From CAZFPA01 sp964520975 (GTDB lineage Bacteria; Bacillota; Negativicutes; Selenomonadales; Selenomonadaceae): a stretch of 11,479 bases of DNA. A model generated the notes under the pieces. That model did no database searches. It was not told the DNA's origin and saw nothing but the letters and a program-made list of their open reading frames with translations. Made by a program: the position numbers and the translations under genes. The first letter of the stretch is position 1. Each line of letters opens with the position of its first letter. Location: NCBI GenBank assembly GCA_964520975.1, contig CAZFPA010000058.1, forward strand, positions 1-11,479, read 5' to 3'. Below, one piece after another: positions 1 through 6,768 of this stretch.

Positions 1-46
1 GGGAGCGGACTGGGTATTTATACCTTGAGTTCGCTTCCTTTTTTTT
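1..46 (+). terminator. Intrinsic terminator of a gene left of the window
   Basis: Bases 1-11 pair with 28-38 (two G-T wobbles), and 12-16 pair with 21-25 above a 2-nt bulge. Eight T residues (39-46) follow. This is the shape of a rho-independent terminator read left to right, so a + strand gene probably ends just outside the window. The stem might extend further left, which cannot be seen. Confidence 0.75.
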
Positions 47-53
47 GTATACT
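25..53 (+). promoter_or_regulatory. Sigma-A-type promoter for the receiver-CheX operon
   Basis: TTGAGT (25-30) and TATACT (48-53) are separated by exactly 17 nt, giving a predicted start near base 60 and a leader of about 135 nt. The -35 box lies in the descending arm of the preceding terminator and the T-run forms most of the spacer. It is the only good promoter before the gene at 195. Assignment is by consensus only. Confidence 0.55.
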
Positions 54-194
54 AGACTTATGAAATTGTTGCAGCATCCTCCGGGAAAAGGCAGCAGAAG
101 AATGGAAGAAAAAAAGGATTTTACCAGGAAATCGCGAATTCTTTCTCAAGTGGAATTGATTTGCAAATGATAGAAGAAAAGCAGGTGAGCATTT

Positions 195-1058
195 GTGGAA
201 AAAGTAAGAGTTATGATTGTCGATGATTCGAAGGTCAGCTGTGCAATGCTCGAAGGTATTCTCGCCAGGACAAATTTTGATGTCTGTGCAACGGCAAGAA
301 ATTGTGCGGAAGCCGTAGAAGCGTTTAAGCGGGAGCGCCCGACCGTGGTTACGATGGATATGAACCTTCCGGATGCGGACGGTATTGAGTGCAGTCGCCG
401 TATCCATGCGATTGACCCCCATGTGAAGATTGTAATGATCAGTGCTATGAAGGATGCAAAGCTCATGCTGCAGGGACGGGCTGCCGGAATCAGCTCATTT
501 TTGCAGAAACCGATCAATACGAATGAGCTCATTGATACCATGATGATTCTCTGCCAGCAGAAGGTGGGGACCATTGCTGTTTACCGGGAATCCTATGTGA
601 CGCCGTTTGCGAAGGCCATGCAGCAGAGTCTGTTCCAGCTGCTGGGTACGCAGGATGAGCCGCAGATCGAGCTCGATGAGACCGGCTTCCTGGAAGTCGA
701 TGGCATCGCCGTTATCATCGGACTGACGGGGTATCCGCTGGGACGCTTGATTTTTTACATGAATAAGGATGCCATGAAGCACTTTACCCGTACGATGCTG
801 AACCGGTCGGCGGATGCAGTGGTCACGGACGATGAGGTTTGCGATGCGGTTGAGGAGGCGGCGAACATCATCGGTGGCCGTGGAGTATCCAAAATCAATG
901 ATATCTTTAAGGACAAGGAGATACGTGTGACGCCGCCAGGAACGATTTGCGGCACGCAGATCCGTATTGCGAATCCCAAGCTGACTTCCTTCAAGGTTAC
1001 CATCACGACTCCGTGGGGAGATATTTGGTTAAATGTCGGATTTGCGGGAGGGGAGTAA
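195..1058 (+). CDS. Response regulator receiver fused to a CheX/CheC-type phosphatase domain
   Basis: This is a 287-residue cytoplasmic fusion. Residues 4-120 are a CheY-like receiver with the acidic pair D10/D11, phosphoacceptor D55, S83 at the switch position and K105-P106. Residues ~128-285 are a CheX/CheC-like domain. They contain D217-x3-E221-x2-N224-x22-P247, matching the D/S-x3-E-x2-N-x22-P signature of the CheC/CheX/FliY family, whose Glu and Asn are catalytic in CheY-P dephosphorylation. The phosphatase therefore looks active. It could act on its own receiver, on a partner CheY, or be gated by its receiver; which of these is inference. The GTG start is chosen because AGGTGA (183-188) lies 6 nt upstream and an in-frame stop overlaps it at 186-188. 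A second CheX gene follows after 2 nt, so the two are surely co-transcribed. No other chemotaxis gene is in the window. Confidence 0.9.
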   Translation: MEKVRVMIVDDSKVSCAMLEGILARTNFDVCATARNCAEAVEAFKRERPTVVTMDMNLPDADGIECSRRIHAIDPHVKIVMISAMKDAKLMLQGRAAGISSFLQKPINTNELIDTMMILCQQKVGTIAVYRESYVTPFAKAMQQSLFQLLGTQDEPQIELDETGFLEVDGIAVIIGLTGYPLGRLIFYMNKDAMKHFTRTMLNRSADAVVTDDEVCDAVEEAANIIGGRGVSKINDIFKDKEIRVTPPGTICGTQIRIANPKLTSFKVTITTPWGDIWLNVGFAGGE

Positions 1059-1060
1059 AT

Positions 1061-1519
1061 ATGGATGCAAAATTAGTCAATCCATTCATTGACGCATTTA
1101 TGACTGTTTTGCCGCAGATCGGGTTCCAGGAGCCGGCGCGGGCTGCGATGACCGTAAAGGACAAGATGACGCAGAGCCTGGGGGTCACGATCATTGTTGG
1201 TTTTACGAAGCAGATTCGCGGCAATGTGGTCTACAATATGTCGGAGGATACAGCAAAATACATTGCTTCCACCATGATGATGGGCATGCCGGTGGAGAAT
1301 TTTGATGAGATGGCGCAGAGCGCTGTCTCGGAAATGTCCAATATGCTTACGGCAAATGCGGCAACAAATCTGGCCGCGATGGGCCTGGAGGTTGATATAT
1401 CGACGCCGAGCCTTTCTGTAGGAGCTGATTTCCAGGTGAAGATCAGCAATGAGAAATATCTGACGGTCACGATGGATGTCAGCGGGCATCCGGTGGAAAT
1501 CGATATCGCTGTACAATAA
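1061..1519 (+). CDS. cheX: Stand-alone CheX-type CheY-P phosphatase
   Basis: This 152-residue protein is about the usual CheX length and lacks a receiver domain. S87-x3-E91-x2-N94 carries the catalytic Glu/Asn pair of the family. A proline follows at 116, 21 residues after the Asn rather than the canonical 22. CheX proteins dephosphorylate phospho-CheY, ending a flagellar or other receiver-borne signal. The ATG at 1061 has a purine-rich ribosome site (GGGAGGGGAG, 1046-1055) inside the end of the previous gene, suggesting translational coupling. A longer in-frame reading from 947 overlaps the upstream gene and has no merit. Together with its neighbour it makes a two-phosphatase cassette; heterodimer formation or division of labour is possible but not shown by sequence. 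A strong hairpin at 1554-1579 ends the unit. Confidence 0.9.
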   Translation: MDAKLVNPFIDAFMTVLPQIGFQEPARAAMTVKDKMTQSLGVTIIVGFTKQIRGNVVYNMSEDTAKYIASTMMMGMPVENFDEMAQSAVSEMSNMLTANAATNLAAMGLEVDISTPSLSVGADFQVKISNEKYLTVTMDVSGHPVEIDIAVQ

Positions 1520-1533
1520 AAGAGAATCTATTA

Positions 1534-1583
1534 CCGCCAGTCGGCGGAAAAAGGGCACCGTATGATTTTATATGGTGCCTTTT
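1534..1583 (+). terminator. Tandem hairpins ending the CheX operon
   Basis: The main hairpin pairs 1554-1563 with 1570-1579 (10 bp, one G-T) around a 6-nt loop, and is followed by TTTT. The A-run at 1548-1552 can extend the stem into those T residues. Just upstream, CCGCC (1534-1538) and GGCGG (1543-1547) form a second small stem. The T-tract is short but the stem is strong. Confidence 0.75.
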
Positions 1584-1619
1584 GCTGTGGCAGCGGCGGC
1601 AAAAAACTTAAAATTATGG

Positions 1620-1648
1620 TTGGCAAGGCTGTTTTGTTAAGCTATAAT
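1620..1648 (+). promoter_or_regulatory. Sigma-A-type promoter for DUF1934-argS-rpoE
   Basis: TTGGCA (1620-1625) and a perfect TATAAT (1643-1648) are separated by 17 nt. The predicted start is near 1655, leaving a leader of about 27 nt, just enough for the GAGGAG ribosome site at 1669-1674. There is no room for a T-box or other leader regulator before argS. Confidence 0.75.
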
Positions 1649-1681
1649 AATGGATAGTGTATTTTTTTGAGGAGCTGTAAA

Positions 1682-2125
1682 ATGGACAAGGTAATTGTAA
1701 AAATTGTCGGCAGCCAGACCGATGCCGAGGGTGCGGTCAGCCGCATGGAAATGGTGGCCGAGGGCCGTCATTATTATCGGAACGGCAAGCATTATGTGCT
1801 CTATGACGATACCATGACGAATGCGGAGCAGAAGACCTCTACGGTATTGAAGATCGCCGCGGATTCGCTTACGCTGCTGCGCAAGGGCGGTGTTGTCCAG
1901 GAGCAGTGCTTTGAGCCGAATAAGGAAAGCAGCAGTGTCTACCGGACACCGTATGGGAACATGGATCTGGCCATGAAGACCGAGAAGGTCGAGATTGTCT
2001 ATGGCACGATTTCGGGAAATATTGATGTTGCGTATGCGATGGCCGTCAATGGGCAATGGCAGAGCAACAATGAGCTGCATATAGAGATCAGCATAGCGGA
2101 CGCAGCGTCCTGCCGGCTGAATTGA
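1682..2125 (+). CDS. DUF1934 (YwiB-like) beta-barrel protein
   Basis: This 147-residue soluble protein has no signal peptide and no membrane segment. Length, position directly before argS, and sequence features fit the DUF1934/YwiB family of Firmicutes, predicted to fold as a small calycin-like beta-barrel. The features are an N-terminal strand 'VIVKIVGSQTD', a 'YYRNGKHYVLYDD' segment, and a C-terminal 'VNGQWQSNNELHIEISI' strand pair. The family has no established biochemical role that I know of, so none is assigned. The ATG at 1682 has GAGGAG (1669-1674) 7 nt upstream; a TTG at 1667 in the same frame overlaps that ribosome site and is rejected. The gene ends 18 nt before argS and shares its promoter, so a link to translation or growth is a context inference only. 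Confidence 0.85.
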   Translation: MDKVIVKIVGSQTDAEGAVSRMEMVAEGRHYYRNGKHYVLYDDTMTNAEQKTSTVLKIAADSLTLLRKGGVVQEQCFEPNKESSSVYRTPYGNMDLAMKTEKVEIVYGTISGNIDVAYAMAVNGQWQSNNELHIEISIADAASCRLN

Positions 2126-2143
2126 GTATAGGAGGATGTTTCT

Positions 2144-3799
2144 TTGGATATTAAGGATACTTTGAGCAAAGCAATTGAAGAGGCTGCGAAAGCGGCGATT
2201 GCGGATGGCGTTTTCGCTGCCGCGGAGCTGCCGGCTATCATTCTGGAGGTTCCGCCGCAAAAGGAATTCGGTGATTTTGCCACGAATTTTGCCATGCAGT
2301 CGGCCAAGGCCTTCCACATGAATCCGCGCAAGATTGCCGAGGCGCTGGTGGAGCGTCTGCAGGGGGACTGGCTGGAAAAAGCGGAAATCGCCGGCCCGGG
2401 CTTTATCAACTTTTATCTGAAGTCCAATGTCATCTACGATTCCTTCCGGAAGATCATCGCGCGTGGCGCGGCGTATGGCAATCTGCCGGCCAAGGATGTC
2501 GAGCGCATCCAGGTGGAGTATGTGAGTGCGAATCCTACAGGCCCGCTGCATGTCGGTCATGGCCGCGGGGCGGCTGCCGGCAGTGCGCTGGTCAATCTGC
2601 TGCGGGCGGCCGGTTACCCGGTATCGAGTGAGTACTACATCAACGATGCCGGCAATCAGGTGGATAATCTTGCGGCTTCGGTGAATGCACGCTATCTGGA
2701 GCTGCTGGGCAAGACGGCGGAGTTCCCGGAAAATGGGTATCATGGCGCCGATATCATCGATACGGCCAAGCGCATCATCAAGAAGGACGGCGATACGTAC
2801 CTGCACATGGACGAGGCGGAACGCCTGTCCATTTTCAAGGAACTGGCCCTGAAGGAAAAGCTGGCGGCCCTGAAGGAAGACCTGGAGGCATTCAACGTAT
2901 CCTATGATGTCTGGTTCAGCGAGCGCACGCTGCATCCGGATGCGGTGCGTGAGGCCTGTGAGGTTCTGCAGAAGAACGGCAATATCTACGAGAAGGACGG
3001 CGCGCTTTGGCTGAAATCAACGGCCTACGGGGACGACAAGGACCGTGTTGTCATTCGCGATAACGGGGTTCCTACCTATCTGGCCGCGGATATCGCCTAT
3101 CACCGCAACAAATTCCAGCGGGGCTTTGGCCGCATCATCAATATCTGGGGTGCGGATCATCATGGCTATGTGTGCCGTGTAAAGGCCGCGATGGCAGCTC
3201 TGGGCTACAATCCGGAGCACCTGGAGGTGCTGCTGCTGCAGATGGTCAGCCTCTATCGTGGCGGCGAGCTCGTGAAGATGTCGAAGCGCACGGGCCAGAG
3301 TGTCACGCTCGCGGAGCTCATTGAGGAAGTGGGCACGGATGCGGCGCGGTATTTCTTCATTGCCCGTTCGCTGGACAGCCAGCTGGATTTTGATCTGGAC
3401 CTTGCGAAATCCCAGTCCAGTGAAAATCCGGTTTATTATATCCAGTATGCGCATGCGCGTATCTGCAGTATTTTCCGCCAGGCGGAGGAGACCGGCCTGA
3501 AGGCCGGGGAGGTGCCGAAGCTTTCGCTGCTTACCGATGAGACGGAGCTGGCGCTGATCAAGAAGATTGAAGAGTACGAGGAAGAGATAGAGAAGGCTGC
3601 CGCAGAGTATGCACCGCAGCGCATTGCACGCTATGCGTATGAGATCGCGGGCCTGTTCCACAGCTTTTATAATAAATGCCGCATCATGGGTGTGGACGGG
3701 GAGCTGGCTGCTGCGCGTCTGGCACTGGTCGGCGAGACGGCGCATGTCATCCGTCATTCCCTGGGGATCTTAGGTGTATCTGCTCCGGAAAAAATGTGA
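2144..3799 (+). CDS. argS: Arginyl-tRNA synthetase
   Basis: ArgRS charges tRNA-Arg with arginine using ATP in the cytoplasm. The 551-residue product is full length for the bacterial family. Residues ~5-90 form the ArgRS-specific N-terminal domain that contacts the tRNA elbow. The class I catalytic core carries the HIGH motif as HVGH (136-139, within 'NPTGPLHVGHGRG') and the KMSKS loop as KMSKR (378-382). The C-terminal ~110 residues are the helical DALR anticodon-binding domain ending in the usual 'GVSAPEKM'. The start is TTG at 2144, selected by GGAGGA (2131-2136) 7 nt upstream; no ATG is better placed. It lies 18 nt after the DUF1934 gene and 34 nt before rpoE, as in other Firmicutes. No T-box leader is visible. 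The function is essentially certain. Confidence 0.97.
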   Translation: MDIKDTLSKAIEEAAKAAIADGVFAAAELPAIILEVPPQKEFGDFATNFAMQSAKAFHMNPRKIAEALVERLQGDWLEKAEIAGPGFINFYLKSNVIYDSFRKIIARGAAYGNLPAKDVERIQVEYVSANPTGPLHVGHGRGAAAGSALVNLLRAAGYPVSSEYYINDAGNQVDNLAASVNARYLELLGKTAEFPENGYHGADIIDTAKRIIKKDGDTYLHMDEAERLSIFKELALKEKLAALKEDLEAFNVSYDVWFSERTLHPDAVREACEVLQKNGNIYEKDGALWLKSTAYGDDKDRVVIRDNGVPTYLAADIAYHRNKFQRGFGRIINIWGADHHGYVCRVKAAMAALGYNPEHLEVLLLQMVSLYRGGELVKMSKRTGQSVTLAELIEEVGTDAARYFFIARSLDSQLDFDLDLAKSQSSENPVYYIQYAHARICSIFRQAEETGLKAGEVPKLSLLTDETELALIKKIEEYEEEIEKAAAEYAPQRIARYAYEIAGLFHSFYNKCRIMGVDGELAAARLALVGETAHVIRHSLGILGVSAPEKM

Positions 3800-3833
3800 T
3801 CCGGAAGTATGGCAGAATTTGAGAGGAGTTTTT

Positions 3834-4172
3834 GTGTTGGATTTTGTAAAGAGTTCTGAAGTGGATGTTGCTTACTATATACTGTCGCAGGCCGGTGAAA
3901 CGATGTACTATAAGGATCTGGTCATGGAGGTCATCGAGAAGAAATGCAAACCGGTGCAGTCGATGTCGGAGGCTATCTCTGAGGTATACACGCTCATCAA
4001 CATGGACAGCCGTTTCCATTATGAAGGCAAGGGCCAGTGGGGTCTTACCGAGTGGAATCCGCCGGAGGTAAAGCGCACGCATTCCTCGAGCCGTACGACA
4101 GGCGGTGCTTCATCCTCAAAGACGGTCCGTCGTCGCGAGAAGCTTTTGGAAGGCATTCAGGAAGAAAGCTGA
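3834..4172 (+). CDS. rpoE: RNA polymerase delta subunit, short form without acidic tail
   Basis: Delta is the Firmicutes accessory subunit that binds core RNA polymerase, displaces nucleic acid and aids recycling and promoter selectivity. Residues ~5-75 of the 112-residue product form the winged HARE-HTH domain, ending in 'FHYEGKGQWGLTEWNP' as in other delta proteins. The Bacillus protein (~173 residues) then has a short Lys-rich stretch followed by a long Asp/Glu tail. Here the last ~36 residues are Ser/Thr/Lys/Arg-rich, contain more basic than acidic residues, and stop without a polyanionic tail. The start is GTG 3834 or the adjacent TTG 3837; AGGAG (3824-3828) lies 5 or 8 nt upstream respectively. 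A longer reading from 3774 overlaps argS and lacks homology-like content. pyrG follows but has its own promoter. Confidence 0.88.
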   Translation: MLDFVKSSEVDVAYYILSQAGETMYYKDLVMEVIEKKCKPVQSMSEAISEVYTLINMDSRFHYEGKGQWGLTEWNPPEVKRTHSSSRTTGGASSSKTVRRREKLLEGIQEES

Positions 4173-4185
4173 GCCGAAAAATGAA

Positions 4186-4214
4186 TTGACTTCTGTTGTT
4201 AAAACAGATAGAAT
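4186..4214 (+). promoter_or_regulatory. Sigma-A-type promoter for pyrG
   Basis: TTGACT (4186-4191) and TAGAAT (4209-4214) are 17 nt apart, each matching consensus at 5 of 6 positions. The predicted start is near 4221, giving a leader of about 47 nt. The leader shows no hairpin with a T-run and no GGG at the predicted start. Confidence 0.7.
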
Positions 4215-4267
4215 AGTTGGCATGTGTTTTTTGTAGGTAAAGAGAATTATAAATAGGAGGCATTTTC

Positions 4268-5872
4268 ATGGCAAAGTATATTTTTGTTACCGGCGGGGTT
4301 GTTTCTTCCCTGGGCAAGGGCATCACAGCTGCTTCCCTCGGCCGTCTGCTCAAGAGCCGCGGCATTAAGGTCACAATCCAGAAATTCGATCCGTATATCA
4401 ATATCGATCCGGGAACGATGAGCCCGTATCAGCATGGTGAGGTTTTTGTCACGGATGATGGCGCTGAGACGGATCTGGACCTCGGGCATTATGAACGATT
4501 CATTGATATCAACCTGACAAAGGGATCGAATATCACGGCAGGCAAGGTATACTGGTCGGTGCTCAATAAGGAGCGCAAGGGAGATTATCTGGGCAGTACG
4601 GTGCAGGTCATTCCGCATATCACGAACGAAATCAAGCAGCGTGTCTACGATGTAGCGGCTGCCGATGGCGCGGATGTGGTGATTACGGAAATCGGCGGCA
4701 CGGTAGGCGATATTGAGAGTCTTCCGTTCATGGAAGCTATCCGTCAGGTGAAGAAGGAAGTCGGCAAGAATGATGTGCTGTACATCCATGTTACGCTTGT
4801 TCCGTATATCTCAGCTGCCGGCGAGCTCAAGACGAAGCCGACGCAGCACAGTGTAAAGGAGCTCCGGGGCATCGGTATTCAGCCGGATATTCTGGTATGC
4901 CGTGCTGAAAAGCCTCTTTCGAAGGATATGAAAGACAAACTTGCGCTGTTCTGTGACGTGGATGTGAACGCGGTTATCGAGAACCGTACGGCCTCCACCA
5001 TCTATGAGGTTCCGCTCATGATGCAGAAGGAAGGTCTCGACAAGATTGTACTCGAGAAGCTCAACATGGATTACAGCCCGGCCAATATGGCGGAGTGGGA
5101 AAAGATGGTCTATAAGATCAATCATCCGTCCAAGAAGGTCAAGGTTGCCGTGGTCGGCAAGTATGTCGAGCTGCCGGATGCGTATATCTCTGTTACGGAG
5201 GCACTGCATCATGCGGGCATCGCAAACGATACCGATGTAAAGATCACCTGGGTGAATTCGGAAAAGCTCGAAGAGGAAGATCAGGATTTCACTGAGGTGT
5301 TTGCCGGCTGCAAGGGCATTCTGGTACCGGGCGGCTTTGGTGATCGCGGCGTGGAAGGCAAAATCAAGGCCATTCAGTTTGCCCGCGAGCATAAGATTCC
5401 GTTCCTGGGACTCTGCCTGGGCATGCAGTGCGCTGTGATTGAATTTGCGCGCCACGTCTGCGGCATGACGGATGCGAACAGCACAGAGTTCAATGAAGAG
5501 ACGGCGCATCCGGTCATCGATCTCATGAGCTCACAGGTCAACGTAGAGGAAAAGGGCGGTACGATGCGCCTCGGTGCTTATCCGTGCAAGGTGGCTGCTG
5601 ACACGCATACGCGTGAAGCCTATGGCGAGGAGCTCATCCATGAGCGCCATCGTCATCGCTTTGAGTTCAACAATATCTACCGCGAAAAGATGCAGCAGGC
5701 AGGACTGGTCATTGCCGGTACACTGCCGGATGACAGCCTGGTAGAGGTTGTCGAGGTCAAGGATCATCCTTGGTTTGTGGGCTCGCAGTTCCATCCGGAG
5801 CTCAAGTCCCGCCCGAATAACCCGCATCCGCTGTTCCGCGATTTTGTGAAGGCAGCGCTGCAGATCAAGTAA
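4268..5872 (+). CDS. pyrG: CTP synthase
   Basis: CTP synthase converts UTP, glutamine and ATP to CTP, the last step of pyrimidine nucleotide synthesis, in the cytoplasm. The 534-residue protein is complete. The N-terminal amidoligase domain (1-~267) starts with 'KYIFVTGGVVSSLGKG', containing the ATP loop SLGKG (14-18). The C-terminal class I glutaminase (~290-534) has the oxyanion segment 'PGGFGDRG' (354-361), nucleophile C383 in GLCLGMQ, and H509/E511 in QFHPE as the rest of the triad. The ATG has TAGGAGG (4254-4260) 7 nt upstream. The position after rpoE is conserved in Firmicutes. A hairpin terminator follows directly. Nothing in the protein is unusual. Confidence 0.98.
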   Translation: MAKYIFVTGGVVSSLGKGITAASLGRLLKSRGIKVTIQKFDPYINIDPGTMSPYQHGEVFVTDDGAETDLDLGHYERFIDINLTKGSNITAGKVYWSVLNKERKGDYLGSTVQVIPHITNEIKQRVYDVAAADGADVVITEIGGTVGDIESLPFMEAIRQVKKEVGKNDVLYIHVTLVPYISAAGELKTKPTQHSVKELRGIGIQPDILVCRAEKPLSKDMKDKLALFCDVDVNAVIENRTASTIYEVPLMMQKEGLDKIVLEKLNMDYSPANMAEWEKMVYKINHPSKKVKVAVVGKYVELPDAYISVTEALHHAGIANDTDVKITWVNSEKLEEEDQDFTEVFAGCKGILVPGGFGDRGVEGKIKAIQFAREHKIPFLGLCLGMQCAVIEFARHVCGMTDANSTEFNEETAHPVIDLMSSQVNVEEKGGTMRLGAYPCKVAADTHTREAYGEELIHERHRHRFEFNNIYREKMQQAGLVIAGTLPDDSLVEVVEVKDHPWFVGSQFHPELKSRPNNPHPLFRDFVKAALQIK

Positions 5873-5884
5873 ATACAATTTCTG

Positions 5885-5913
5885 AGCGTCGGCATAGCCG
5901 GCGCTTTTCTTTT
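5885..5913 (+). terminator. Intrinsic terminator of pyrG
   Basis: Bases 5885-5893 pair with 5897-5905 (9 bp with one G-T) around a 3-nt loop. The T-rich run TTTTCTTTT (5905-5913) follows. It lies 12 nt after the pyrG stop. Confidence 0.88.
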
Positions 5914-6018
5914 GCGGAAAATGTTGGTTTTTTGCTATTTTCCTCTGGCAGCTGGCAGGAATTTATGCGGCTTTGGCGAAATTCCAAAGTAATAGCAAAT
6001 GTGTGGAAATGATCGTGG

Positions 6019-6024
6019 AAGGAG
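6019..6024 (+). promoter_or_regulatory. Ribosome binding site that fixes the start of the zinc-ribbon gene
   Basis: AAGGAG, continued by AGAGG, lies 8 nt before the ATG at 6033. The same frame is open back to a TTG at 5973 and an ATG at 6009, but neither has a comparable site. This site moves the start 20 codons downstream of the longest reading. Confidence 0.7.
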
Positions 6025-6032
6025 AGAGGCAG

Positions 6033-6656
6033 ATGCTCATAAGTACGGTTTGTTCAGCGGCTTTTTATTGCCAGCGCTGTGGCCGCATCCATGTACTGGA
6101 TATCCCTTATTTCTGTGGGCAGCACCGCATGGTACTGCAGTGTGCGAACTGTGGTCATGAGCAGGCTGTCGTAATCTGGCACGCGGAACATGTGCTGGAA
6201 TTCCGGCTCTCCTGTGTCGTATGCGATACTGTGCATGTAAGCCGGTATCCGCTGCGCCGGCTGCATCGGCTGGGGCTGGAAAAGGTTTATTGCGGCAAGG
6301 ATCACTTTGAGCTCGGCTATCTCGGCCGCCGCCGCCGGATTGAAGAGCTTCTGGCTTTTAACGAGGCGGAGTTCGAGGCGCTGCATCCGGATGACGGGAA
6401 GCATTTCATCGAGAAGCAGCAGCTGCTGCTGGCGGCGGTGAACCGCGTGCACGATATCGCGGCTCGCGGGGGCCTGCAGTGTCCGTGCGGCAGCCATGAT
6501 ATCGCCATCGACATCCGGGGCAATTCATTGGTCCTTGAATGCAGCCATTGCGGCAGCTACTATATACTGAACGCGGAGCGCAGCGGTGAGCTGGCCCGCC
6601 TGGAACGGGATTTTGTCATCCATCTCATCGAGCCGGATCTGCTGAAGAAAAAGTGA
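6033..6656 (+). CDS. Unrecognised protein with five cysteine knuckles, probable zinc-ribbon protein
   Basis: I do not recognise a named family. The 207-residue product has no signal peptide or membrane segment. It contains five cysteine pairs: C13-x2-C16, C37-x2-C40, C61-x2-C64, C150-x-C152 and C170-x2-C173, plus C87 with H91 nearby. Pairing the first two and the last two gives two ordinary four-Cys zinc ribbons at the ends. C61/C64 with C87 and H91 could make a third. The middle (~98-145) has no cysteine, looks helical, and contains a basic run of four Arg (99-102). Zinc binding is inferred from spacing; a nucleic-acid or scaffold role is possible but unsupported. Its start is set by the ribosome site at 6019. 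It stands alone between two terminators, and I found no convincing promoter in the 120 nt upstream, so low-level readthrough from pyrG is possible. Confidence 0.8.
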   Translation: MLISTVCSAAFYCQRCGRIHVLDIPYFCGQHRMVLQCANCGHEQAVVIWHAEHVLEFRLSCVVCDTVHVSRYPLRRLHRLGLEKVYCGKDHFELGYLGRRRRIEELLAFNEAEFEALHPDDGKHFIEKQQLLLAAVNRVHDIAARGGLQCPCGSHDIAIDIRGNSLVLECSHCGSYYILNAERSGELARLERDFVIHLIEPDLLKKK

Positions 6657-6660
6657 AGAC

Positions 6661-6693
6661 AGGCCGGGAACCATTGGTTCCCGGCCTTTTTTT
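6661..6693 (+). terminator. Strong intrinsic terminator
   Basis: A perfect 12-bp stem (6661-6672 with 6676-6687) has a 3-nt loop and is followed by a run of T ending at 6693. It starts 4 nt after the stop of the zinc-ribbon gene and separates it from the transporter locus. Confidence 0.95.
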
Positions 6694-6727
6694 ATGCCCG
6701 GGTGCGTCTCAATTTTACTGTCCTCCA

Positions 6728-6748
6728 GTGTAGGACAAGCTCCTACAC
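6728..6748. promoter_or_regulatory. Perfect 8-5-8 dyad, candidate operator of the transporter
   Basis: GTGTAGGA (6728-6735) and TCCTACAC (6741-6748) are exact inverted copies separated by CAAGC. An A/T palindrome (AAAAAT 6749-6754, ATTTTT 6758-6763) follows at once. If the -10 is GATAAT at 6792, the dyad centre is near -66 and the A/T block near -55 to -41. These are typical places for an activator site and for an UP element. The nearby NarL-type regulator gene is the obvious candidate binder; this is inference. As RNA it could form a hairpin, but no T-run follows the GC part directly. Confidence 0.5.
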
Positions 6749-6768
6749 AAAAATCAGATTTTTTCCGC

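Noticed and set aside
60..170. Possible 36-codon leader peptide before the receiver-CheX gene
   Set aside because: The ATG coincides with the predicted transcript start and has no ribosome site; the internal ATG at 102 has only a weak, distant AAGG. No coding signal beyond being open.
1637..2935. Long open frame of 432 codons on the - strand across the DUF1934 and argS genes
   Set aside because: It is antisense to two certain genes, its composition is that of a codon-bias shadow (rich in Arg, Leu, Ile, His), and no start signal supports it.
4173..4267. Search for a terminator between rpoE and pyrG, or a riboswitch
   Set aside because: I saw a promoter but no stem with a T-run and no recognisable riboswitch core in this 95-nt gap.
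4811..5509. Open frame of 232 codons on the - strand inside pyrG
   Set aside because: Shadow of pyrG; it has no recognisable motif.
5971..5989. CTTTGG/CCAAAG inverted repeat with 7-nt spacer before the zinc-ribbon gene
   Set aside because: A 6-bp half-site pair of this kind occurs often by chance, and there is no promoter next to it to give it meaning.
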